From positions 158,258 to 222,257 of the forward strand of contig NZ_BQUN01000034.1 in assembly GCF_026008495.1 (NCBI RefSeq): a DNA stretch of 64,000 bases. The letters run 5' to 3'. This document shows positions 35,634 through 42,425 of the stretch, one piece after another; within the stretch, counting starts at the first letter, position 1; every line of letters begins with the position of its first letter. The translations under genes were made by a program, and so were the position numbers. Below the pieces are notes generated by a model, which was not told where the DNA came from, did not search any database, and was given only the letters and a program-made list of their open reading frames with translations. This stretch comes from Streptomyces sp. A012304 (GTDB lineage Bacteria; Actinomycetota; Actinomycetes; Streptomycetales; Streptomycetaceae).

Positions 35634-36080
35634 CACGCTCAGCTCCCGCCGGGTCAGCGGCATCTCGGCGGCCTGGAGGAAACCGAACCCCAGCGACTCG
35701 TCGACGAAACGCTCCCCCTGGGCGACCCTGCGGATCCCGTGCAGCAGGCGCTCCGGCGAACCCGCCTTGTCGACGTAACCGAGCGCCCCCGCCTCCAGGG
35801 CCCGTTTCAGCAGTCCCGGTCTGTTCGCACCGGCAAGGACCAGCAGCCGCGGCGGCTCCGCCCCGGTACCCCGGGGGCTCAGCTCGCCGAGCGGCGGTAT
35901 GCCGTAGGTGTCCGCGCACTCGAGGTCGGCGGCGCACACGTCGGGCCGCACGGACCGCACCCGGGCCGACGCGCCACGCCACGGCGTGTCGTCCACCCGC
36001 AGGTCGGGCTGGACCGACAGCCACTGCGCGAGGACCGCTCGCACCAGACACTCGTCGTGCACCAGAAGTACCCGGATCAC
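35472..36080 (-). CDS. amfR: response-regulator activator of the amf operon (RamR/AmfR), TTA codon
   Basis: A 202-residue NarL/FixJ-type regulator, the same length as RamR. The receiver domain (1-125) has the acidic pair in VHDECLVR, a candidate phospho-Asp in VCAADLE and the conserved Lys in VDKAG. The LuxR-type HTH (140-200) is LTRRELSVLTLAAEGASVAEIAGNL plus TVRNYMAAITRKTGARNRI. Codon 150 is TTA (35631-35633), so translation should need the bldA tRNA. GTG 36080 follows a GGGGCGGGG stretch. It lies convergent to amfTSBA, as in other Streptomyces, and activates that operon. A perfect AdpA consensus lies upstream. Confidence 0.92.
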   Translation of the reverse strand: MIRVLLVHDECLVRAVLAQWLSVQPDLRVDDTPWRGASARVRSVRPDVCAADLECADTYGIPPLGELSPRGTGAEPPRLLVLAGANRPGLLKRALEAGALGYVDKAGSPERLLHGIRRVAQGERFVDESLGFGFLQAAEMPLTRRELSVLTLAAEGASVAEIAGNLHLSHGTVRNYMAAITRKTGARNRIDAIRISQGQGWL

Positions 36081-36171
36081 TGCCCCGCCCCTTCGGTCCT
36101 GCCGCCGCCGGATTTCCCGATGATGAACGCGTGCCCCATTGTTGGGTCCCCGGACCGTTTCTGGGCGCGAA

Positions 36172-36181
36172 GATCCGGCCA
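36172..36181 (-). promoter_or_regulatory. AdpA-consensus site upstream of amfR
   Basis: On the minus strand TGGCCGGATC matches the AdpA consensus TGGCSNGWWY at all ten positions, 92-101 bp before the amfR start. AdpA directly activates amfR in S. griseus. Confidence 0.6.
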
Positions 36182-36355
36182 TCGCGAGGCGCGGGGGCGC
36201 ACGTCCGGCGCCCGTACGCCGCGGCGCGCTTCGACTGAGGAGGCATGGTCACGGGGCGACGGGGTAGGCGGTGGCGCCGCTCGCCGTGCGCTCCGGGCCG
36301 CCAGGGGGCAGATTGGGTTCCTGGACGCGCGGGACCGGGCGAGGAGGTGGTCGCC

Positions 36356-38500
36356 GTGTCCGACGGACCCGGGTCCGGCCGGGCGCCGACGGCCGTCGGG
36401 GCGCCGGTCGGCCATCCGCTGCTGTCGCTGGCGCTGACCGGGATGATGGACGCCGTCGGGGCGCACTCCGGCGCCGTCTACCTGCGGGTGGGCGACGAAC
36501 CGGTCCTGGACATGGCGGTGATGGCCGGGCTGCCCCGGTCGTTCGCGGCTCCCTGGGAACGGGTGGGGCTGAGCGCGCCGGTCCCGGTCGCCGATGCGGC
36601 CCGTGAGCGGCGGCTGGTGTGGGTGGGCGGCGAGGAGGACATGGCCCGCAGCTATCCGCGTATCGCCGTGGTGCTGCCCTACCCCTTCGCCCTGGCGGCG
36701 CTGCCGGTGGCGACCGAGTCGAAGGTGTACGGGGCGGTCTTCGTGACCTGGCCGGGCTCGCACCCGCCGGAGCTGTCCGACGGGGAGCGCCAGGAGCTCG
36801 AGTCGGCCTGCGAGCGGCTCGGGCGGCGGCTGGAGCGGGCGGCGGCGGAGAACCGTCCGGTGCTGCCCGAGACGGATCCGCTGGACACGGGGCCGATCGG
36901 CGCCGTCGCCGACACGCTCGGCCCGATCGAGGCGGCGCGGATGGTGGCGCGGCTGCCGTACGGGCTGTGCTCGCTGGACCTGAACGGGCGGGTGACCTTC
37001 GCCAACGCCGCCGCGACCGGTCTGCTCGGCGTCGCGGCGAGCCGGCTGCTGGGCACCCAGCTGTGGGCGTCGGTGCCCTGGCTCAACGACCCGATGTACG
37101 AGGAGCGCCACCGCGCGGCGCTGCTCAGTCAGGAGGCCACGTCGTTCGTGGCGCTGCGCCCGCCCTCCGACTGGCTGTCGTTCCGGCTGTATCCGAGCAC
37201 CACCGGGATCAGTCTGCGGATCAGCCGGGCCCGGGGCGTGTCCGAGACGGGCCCGGCCCGGCCGGCGCGGGGGGACGCGCCGACCCGGCTGGTGTCGATG
37301 TCGCAGGCGCTGAGCCTGGCGGGAGCGCTCACCGAGACGGTGAGCGTGCAGGACGTGGTGCGGCTGGTGGCGACGGAGATCGCCCCGGCGGTGGGCAGTC
37401 AGGCGCTGGCCCTGCTGGGCACGCGGGTGGGCCGGCTGCGTGTCCTGGGGCACCACGGCTACCCCGATCCGCAGGTGGTGGAGCGGTGCGAGGGGATGCC
37501 GCTGACCTCGCCGACACCGGGCGCGCACGTCCTCGCGCACGGCGTGCCGGCGTTCTTCGACTCCGTCCAGCAGTTGGAGCGTCTCTACCCCGCCCGGCAC
37601 GCCACCCCCGACGGCTTCGCAGCCTGGGCCTATCTGCCGCTGATCGCCTCCGGCCGTCCGGTGGGCGCGTGCGTGCTGGCCTACTCCGAGCCGCACGCCT
37701 TCTCCACCCACGAACGCGCGGTGCTCACCAGTCTGGCCGGACTGATCGCGCAGGCCCTGGACCGGGCGCTGCTGTACGACACCAAGCACCAGCTCGCGCA
37801 CGGGCTCCAGGCGGCGCTGCTGCCGCCCTCGCTGCCGCCACTGCCGGGCATCGAGGCCACCGCACGCTATCTGCCGGCCACCCGGGGCATGGAGATCGGC
37901 GGCGACTTCTACGACCTGGTGCCCTCACGGCCACTGCCGGCGGCGGTCATCGGGGACGTCCAGGGGCACAACGTGACCGCGGCGGGGCTGATGGGGCAGA
38001 TCCGTACCGCCGTGCGCGCGTACACGACGGTGGGCCAGGAGCCGGCGGAGGTGATGCGCAGCACCAACCGGCTGCTGATCGACCTCGGGGCCGAGCTGTT
38101 CGCCAGCTGTCTGTACCTGCGGCTGGATCCGGGGCATGGGCGCGCGGTCATGGCGCGGGCCGGGCATCCGCCGCCGCTGCTGCGCCGGCCGGACGGCCGG
38201 GTGCGTGTCCTCGACCTCGCGGGCGGCCCGCTGCTGGGCATCGACGGCGAGGCGACGTACGCCACGACGGAGGTCGGCCTCTCCCCCGGCAGTGTCCTCG
38301 CCCTGTACACGGACGGGCTGATCGAGGCGCCCGGGACGGACATCGAGGACGCCGTCACCGCACTGGGGCGGCGGCTCGGCGAGTCCGGCGACCGGCCGTT
38401 GGAGGAAGTGGCCGACGGCCTGGTGGGCTATCACGCGGCCGCGGAGGAGCGCATCGACGACGTGGCCCTGCTGCTCCTACGCGCCCACGAAGGCCCCTGA
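36356..38500 (+). CDS. SpoIIE-type PP2C phosphatase with GAF-PAS-GAF sensors
   Basis: A 714-residue signalling phosphatase: GAF (about 10-160), PAS (about 190-300, LPYGLCSLDLNGRVTFANAAATGLLG), second GAF (about 320-465) and PP2C/SpoIIE domain (about 480-705). The metal-binding motifs are GGDFYDLV, VIGDVQGHN and IDDVALLLLRAH. It lacks the HATPase domain present in its relatives at 26503 and 60975. GTG 36356 has AGGAGG 8 nt upstream; the ATG at 36245 has its AGGAGG directly abutting and is unlikely. It is divergent from amfR across 275 bp and may sense a signal for a sigma-factor partner switch. Confidence 0.85.
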   Translation: MSDGPGSGRAPTAVGAPVGHPLLSLALTGMMDAVGAHSGAVYLRVGDEPVLDMAVMAGLPRSFAAPWERVGLSAPVPVADAARERRLVWVGGEEDMARSYPRIAVVLPYPFALAALPVATESKVYGAVFVTWPGSHPPELSDGERQELESACERLGRRLERAAAENRPVLPETDPLDTGPIGAVADTLGPIEAARMVARLPYGLCSLDLNGRVTFANAAATGLLGVAASRLLGTQLWASVPWLNDPMYEERHRAALLSQEATSFVALRPPSDWLSFRLYPSTTGISLRISRARGVSETGPARPARGDAPTRLVSMSQALSLAGALTETVSVQDVVRLVATEIAPAVGSQALALLGTRVGRLRVLGHHGYPDPQVVERCEGMPLTSPTPGAHVLAHGVPAFFDSVQQLERLYPARHATPDGFAAWAYLPLIASGRPVGACVLAYSEPHAFSTHERAVLTSLAGLIAQALDRALLYDTKHQLAHGLQAALLPPSLPPLPGIEATARYLPATRGMEIGGDFYDLVPSRPLPAAVIGDVQGHNVTAAGLMGQIRTAVRAYTTVGQEPAEVMRSTNRLLIDLGAELFASCLYLRLDPGHGRAVMARAGHPPPLLRRPDGRVRVLDLAGGPLLGIDGEATYATTEVGLSPGSVLALYTDGLIEAPGTDIEDAVTALGRRLGESGDRPLEEVADGLVGYHAAAEERIDDVALLLLRAHEGP

Positions 38501-38530
38501 CGGACCGCCGGGACGCCGGGCGTGATGCGC

Positions 38531-38647
38531 GGTGTCCGCCCACACACCGTCAGGCGCGGGGCAGGAAGCGCGCGGTGTCCGCCCACACACCGTCAGGCGC
38601 GGGGCGGGAGGCGCGCGGTGTCCGCCCAGACACCGTCAGGCGCCGGA
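38531..38647. repeat. three tandem copies of a 43-bp repeat
   Basis: Units start at 38531, 38574 and 38617, each beginning GGTGTCCGCCCACACACCGT. Copies 1 and 2 differ at 2 of 43 positions; copy 3 has one change in the first half and diverges after about 28 bp. The period is not a multiple of three, so it is not a coding repeat. Each unit can form a small GGTGT/ACACC hairpin. It lies just after the phosphatase stop. Confidence 0.85.
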
Positions 38648-38691
38648 CAAAGGTTCCGAGCGGGAGGCACACAGCCACCCCGTACGCGCGT

Positions 38692-38724
38692 CGGTCCGGC
38701 CCTCCGTGCAGGAGGGCCGGACCG
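38692..38724. terminator. bidirectional terminator
   Basis: CGGTCCGGCCCTCC (38692-38705) and GGAGGGCCGGACCG (38711-38724) form a perfect 14-bp stem with a 5-nt loop between the convergent phosphatase and S1 protease genes. Confidence 0.85.
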
Positions 38725-38782
38725 TTGCCGCCGTCGGCCGGAACCGCTGGTGGGCCGGCGGCGGGTCCGCGTCAGTGGGGGG

Positions 38783-40222
38783 TCAGTGGTTCAGCCCCGA
38801 GTTGTCCTCGGCGCCCGCGCCCGTCTGGTCCTCGGCTCCGGCGCCGGCCTTCTCGCCGCCGGCCTCTTCACCGACACCGGCTTCCTGGCCGCCGGCCACT
38901 TCGCCGACACCGGCTTCCTGACCGGCGCCGGCCTCTTCACCGGCACCCGCGCCCGCACCCGCGCCGGCCTCCTCGCCCGCGCCAGCTTCCTCACCGGCTC
39001 CGGCACCGGCCTCCTCGCCGGCGCCCGCGCCCGCTTCCTCACCGGCACCGGCTTCCCCGCCGGCGCCGGCCTCCCCGCCGCCTGCGCCCGCACCGGCCCC
39101 GGCCTCACCGAGGGTGGCGCCGACCGCCGCCAGGGCGGTGGTCACCGGCTGGAAGAAGGTCTCGCCGCCGACCGTGCAGTCCCCGCTGCCGCCCGACGTC
39201 AGACCGAGCGCGAGGCCGTCCTGGGTGAAGAGCGAGCCGCCGCTGTCGCCGGGCTCGGCGCAGACGTTGGTCTGGATGAGACCGGTGACGGTGCCCTCGG
39301 GGTAGTTCACGGTGGCGTCGAGTCCGAGGACCTGGCCGTCGGAGAGACCGGTCGTGCTGCCCATCCGGAAGACCTGCGTGCCGACCGTCGCCTCGGCGGC
39401 CTCGGTGATCTGGACCGTCTGCTGGCCGAGATTGACCTCGCTCGGGGCCTCGACCGCGGGGTCGTCGTACTTCACAAGCGCGAAGTCGCCTTCGCCCGGG
39501 AAGGTCGCCTGGTCGACGGTGCCGATCGGCGCGCCGTCCTCGGAGTCGGACCACTGCTCGGCCGCGACGCCGCAGTGACCGGCCGTCAGGAAGGCCGGGG
39601 ATCCGTCGCCGGCGGTGACGTTGAAGCCGAGGGAGCAGCGCGCCCCGCCACCGAAGATGGCGTCGCCGCCGGAGGCGAAGGTCTTGAAGGTGCCGGCCGA
39701 CTTCTTGATGGTCGCCATGCCCGCGCCGAGGCTCTGGACGGTGGACTCCAGCTGGTCCCACTTGCTGCCGGTGACCGTGGAGTCGGCCGTCACGAGGATC
39801 TTGTTCGTCCGGGGGTCGACCGCCCACGCGGTGCCCGGGATGGTCGCCTCGGTCTTGAGGGTCCGCGACGCCGCCTTCAGCTCGGCGGTGCTGTTCTCGA
39901 CCTGGCGGACCTGCGCTCCGGCCTTCTTGGCCTGCACGATCACATTGTTGTCGTCGCCGGAGACGTTGACCACGTTGATGACGAGCTGCTGCTGCTCGGA
40001 GTCGTAGTACGAGCCGGCGAAGGCGTCACCGAGCAGGTTCTCCAGCTGCGAGGCGAGGTCCGAGGCGTCCGCCGCCTTCAGAGTCTTCGGTGCGGCCGCG
40101 GTGCTGTTGCCGCCGTCCTGCGAGGCGTTGGCGTTGGGAAGCAGGAGCGCCGCCGCTCCGAGCGCCGCCACGCCGCCTACCGCGATCGCGGCCTTACGCT
40201 TCGGAATTCGCTTGTGACTCAA
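38783..40222 (-). CDS. secreted S1 family protease with acidic Gly/Ala/Glu tail
   Basis: A 479-residue preproprotease: signal peptide (RIPKRKAAIAVGGVAALGAAALL), pro-region of about 150 residues, then an alpha-lytic/streptogrisin-type protease with His in TAGHC, Asp in GDFALVKY and Ser in PGDSGGSLF. After the protease come about 105 residues composed almost only of Gly, Ala and Glu with Val/Gln interruptions (units like EEAGAGAG). The start is TTG at 40222, with AGGAGGT 7 nt upstream; upstream sequence in frame lacks coding character. The tail could bind cations or the cell wall. It is a paralogue of the partial protease at the left edge. Confidence 0.9.
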   Translation of the reverse strand: MSHKRIPKRKAAIAVGGVAALGAAALLLPNANASQDGGNSTAAAPKTLKAADASDLASQLENLLGDAFAGSYYDSEQQQLVINVVNVSGDDNNVIVQAKKAGAQVRQVENSTAELKAASRTLKTEATIPGTAWAVDPRTNKILVTADSTVTGSKWDQLESTVQSLGAGMATIKKSAGTFKTFASGGDAIFGGGARCSLGFNVTAGDGSPAFLTAGHCGVAAEQWSDSEDGAPIGTVDQATFPGEGDFALVKYDDPAVEAPSEVNLGQQTVQITEAAEATVGTQVFRMGSTTGLSDGQVLGLDATVNYPEGTVTGLIQTNVCAEPGDSGGSLFTQDGLALGLTSGGSGDCTVGGETFFQPVTTALAAVGATLGEAGAGAGAGGGEAGAGGEAGAGEEAGAGAGEEAGAGAGEEAGAGEEAGAGAGAGAGEEAGAGQEAGVGEVAGGQEAGVGEEAGGEKAGAGAEDQTGAGAEDNSGLNH

Positions 40223-40412
40223 CTTCTCGACCTCCTGGGGGGACGGGGTCTCGTGCTGCCGTGGCCGGCAGCTCCGTACAGCGGCGCCTGGTTGCCGGTG
40301 AGTACGCACGGGGCGGGTGGTGCGTTCAACTCGGTTCGACGACTTTCTGTGCGCAATCGTGAATCGGCCATGACCGGCGTCCGGCGTGGCCGGCCGGGGA
40401 ACAATCGCCCAT

Positions 40413-40826
40413 ATGACGATGACCACCGCTGAAGCCGACAAGATCCTTTCCGACAACTTCGCTCCGTGGGTGCTCGCCCTGGGCCTGTCGGTCCAGTCCC
40501 TCGGCCAGGACCGCGCGACTCTGCGTCTGCCCTGGTCACAGGCGTTGGCCCGGGAGGGCGGGGGGCTGTCGGGCCAGGCGTTGATGGCGGCGGCGGACAC
40601 CGCCACCGTGATCGCCGTGTCGGCCGCCCGAGGGGCCTTCGGGCCGATGACGACGGTGCAGCAGTCCACGTCGTTCCAGCGTGCGGTGGTCGATTCCGAT
40701 GTCCTGATCGAGGCGGTCCTGACCAAGCTCGGGCGCCGGATGGCGTTCGCCGACATCACGATGACGGCCGAGCGGACGGGCGAACTGGCGGCGCGGGCGA
40801 GCACGGTCTACGCCCTGCTGGGCTGA
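40413..40826 (+). CDS. PaaI-type hotdog-fold thioesterase
   Basis: A 137-residue single hotdog domain of the PaaI/DUF4442 group that hydrolyses acyl- or aryl-CoA thioesters. GGGLSGQALMAAADTATVIAV matches the conserved active-site helix segment (normally G-x-x-D/A-x-A), and the strand TSFQRAVVDSDVLIEAVLTKLGRRMAFADITM is typical. ATG 40413 is used; ATG 40419 is an alternative. No ribosome-binding site is obvious and the mRNA may be leaderless. It is divergent from the S1 protease. Confidence 0.85.
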   Translation: MTMTTAEADKILSDNFAPWVLALGLSVQSLGQDRATLRLPWSQALAREGGGLSGQALMAAADTATVIAVSAARGAFGPMTTVQQSTSFQRAVVDSDVLIEAVLTKLGRRMAFADITMTAERTGELAARASTVYALLG

Positions 40827-41305
40827 CGACCCGTCGGAACACACCGATCCAGAACCTCAAGTGACCGGCCGGTAACGGTCCGTTCGGATCGGTGAGCGGA
40901 ATCCCCGCTTCAGAGAATCTGCACACCGATTGCCCAAGCGGGTCACCGCGAGCCGGGGTTCTGCACAACCACGGGGCCCCGGTCACGCCATTGGGGCGGG
41001 AGTGTCGGTTTCGCCGCGACGGCGCCTTCCGCTCATCCGAGCGGATGCCGCCGGAGGTGTGAAGGAGTCATCGACAAGGCGTGGGCGTACCTGCACCGTT
41101 CAACGCTCCTGTGACGCAAGTGCCCAGGTGGGACGGGTGGTTGATTGGATGCGTCGGCGCCGGACCTGCTTTGATCCATCGCACCGCAGCGCCACGCAGG
41201 GCTCCCGTTCGGACGGGCGCCCGGTGGCCGCGGCCGCGGCCGTCATCTGTCCCCAGAGGGGGCCGCTCCCCCTTGTGAGATATCCATATGAAGGGAAGTT
41301 CCACC
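40827..41305. other. 479-bp intergenic region before the exported-peptide operon
   Basis: No credible gene was found: frames on both strands have poor codon bias and no ribosome-binding sites. It contains the likely promoter of the peptide operon and a hairpin at 41254-41276. Base composition is less GC-biased than the neighbouring genes. The large size suggests extensive regulation or a long 5' untranslated leader. Confidence 0.6.
41254..41276 (+). promoter_or_regulatory. hairpin just upstream of the exported-peptide gene
   Basis: AGGGGG (41257-41262) and CCCCCT (41268-41273) pair with a 5-nt loop and extend by CAG/TTG including one G-U pair. It ends 29 nt before the ATG at 41306. It may act as a 5' mRNA stabiliser, operator or translation control element. 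Confidence 0.5.
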
Positions 41306-41521
41306 ATGAACTCCACCCCCCAGGTTGAGACCGTCGAGATCTCCGACGCCGACCTCGACAACGTCTCCGGCGGTCTGTCCGTGAACGCCCTCGGCACCGT
41401 CACCGGCCTGGTGGACGGCGTCGCCCCGGTCTCCGGCCTGGTCGACACGGCCGTCGGCACCGTCGAGGGTGTCACCGGCCTGAACACCGCCCCGGTCACC
41501 AACCTGGTCGCCGGTCTCTGA
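41306..41521 (+). CDS. double-glycine leader peptide exported by an NHLM-type system
   Basis: A 71-residue precursor. The leader MNSTPQVETVEISDADLDNVSGG (residues 1-23) is acidic, has the ELxxVSGG-like signature (DLDNVSGG) and ends in the Gly-Gly cut by C39 peptidases. The predicted mature part is 48 residues (LSVNALGTVTGLVDGV onward) made only of Leu, Ser, Val, Asn, Ala, Gly, Thr, Asp, Pro and Glu. It has no Cys, Lys, Arg, His or aromatic residue and shows repeated GLVD/GTV motifs. GAAGGGAAG lies upstream of ATG 41306. The exporter genes follow directly. Similar peptides are sometimes labelled type A2 lantipeptides, but without Cys no lanthionine can form. Confidence 0.88.
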   Translation: MNSTPQVETVEISDADLDNVSGGLSVNALGTVTGLVDGVAPVSGLVDTAVGTVEGVTGLNTAPVTNLVAGL

Positions 41522-41539
41522 TCGCACCTGTGTGACCGC

Positions 41540-41576
41540 CGAGTCCCGGAGCCGCCGCCCGCGGTTCCGGGACTCG
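41540..41576 (+). terminator. intercistronic hairpin between peptide and exporter genes
   Basis: CGAGTCCCGGA (41540-41550) pairs with TCCGGGACTCG (41566-41576), and GCCGC/GCGGT continues the stem inward to about 16 bp with one G-U pair and a 5-nt loop. No U-run follows. It should give partial termination or stabilise the short peptide mRNA. Confidence 0.7.
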
Positions 41577-41618
41577 TCGATGCCGTGACGCCGCTCCTCG
41601 ACCGGTGAGGGAAGTACC

Positions 41619-42425
41619 GTGCAGTTCCGCCAACAGGCCCTCGCCAAGCTCCAGTCACCGGAGGAACTCGACCTGCCGGTGCGTTTCGCGCGCCCGCAGG
41701 GGTGGCTGGTGCTGTCCGTGACCGTGGTCGCCCTCGCGGCCGCGTCCGTGTGGGCCGTGACCGGCTCGGTCGCCTCCACGGTGAGCGCGCCGGCCGTCCT
41801 CACCCACGGCGAGGGCAGCTACATCCTGCAGAGCCCCGCCGCGGGCCAGGTCACCGCCGTCCTCGTCAAGGAGGGGCAGCGGCTGCCCGCCGGCGCCCCC
41901 GTGCTGAACGTGCGCACGGCCGAGGGCGACACCGTGGTGCGCACGGTCGCCGCAGGCCGGATCACCGCGCTCGCCGCCACCATCGGACAGATCATCTCCA
42001 CCGGCGCGAACGTCGCCGCCGTGGAGAAGGTCGCCCGCGCCGACGACCCGCTGTACGCGACGGTGTACGTCCCGGCGGAGAACGCCGCCTCCATCCCCGA
42101 GAACGCGTCCGTGGACCTGACCGTGCAGACCGTGCCGTCGCAGCGCTACGGCGTGCTGCGCGGCCATGTGAAGTCGGTCGACCGCACGGCCCAGTCGGCG
42201 CAGCAGATCGCCGCGTTCCTCGGTGACAGCCAGCTGGGCGAGCAGTTCACGAAGAAGGGCCGCCCGGTGGCCGTCCTGGTCCGCCTGGACACCTCGAAGT
42301 CGACGAAGAGCGGCTACGCGTGGTCGTCCGCGGACGGGCCGCCGTACCCGCTCACCTCCATGACCATGGCCACGGGTTCCATCCGGCTGGCCGATCAGCG
42401 TCCCGTCGATTGGCTGCTTCCGTGA
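41619..42425 (+). CDS. HlyD-like adaptor of the NHLM exporter
   Basis: A 268-residue membrane-fusion-type protein with one N-terminal helix (WLVLSVTVVALAAASVWAVTG) and an extracytoplasmic biotinyl-lipoyl-like hairpin part (ILQSPAAGQVTAVLVKEGQRLPAGAPVLNV), followed by a beta-barrel region. In NHLM bacteriocin systems this component links the transporters to the outside. It is short, as expected for a Gram-positive version. GTG 41619 follows GAGGGAAG. It overlaps the next gene by 4 nt (GTGA), so production is coupled to the C39 transporter. Confidence 0.87.
   Translation: MQFRQQALAKLQSPEELDLPVRFARPQGWLVLSVTVVALAAASVWAVTGSVASTVSAPAVLTHGEGSYILQSPAAGQVTAVLVKEGQRLPAGAPVLNVRTAEGDTVVRTVAAGRITALAATIGQIISTGANVAAVEKVARADDPLYATVYVPAENAASIPENASVDLTVQTVPSQRYGVLRGHVKSVDRTAQSAQQIAAFLGDSQLGEQFTKKGRPVAVLVRLDTSKSTKSGYAWSSADGPPYPLTSMTMATGSIRLADQRPVDWLLP

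Noticed and set aside
36245..36355. N-terminal extension of the GAF-PAS-GAF phosphatase from ATG 36245
   Set aside because: AGGAGG directly abuts the ATG and the extension is Arg-rich without homology; GTG 36356 has proper spacing.
38522..40432. Long plus-strand frame opposite the S1 protease
   Set aside because: It is antisense shadow sequence created by the Gly/Ala/Glu repeat tail and high GC content.
41306..41521. Calling the Gly-Gly leader peptide a lantibiotic
   Set aside because: The predicted core has no cysteine and no lanthionine synthetase is nearby, so the label is not supported.
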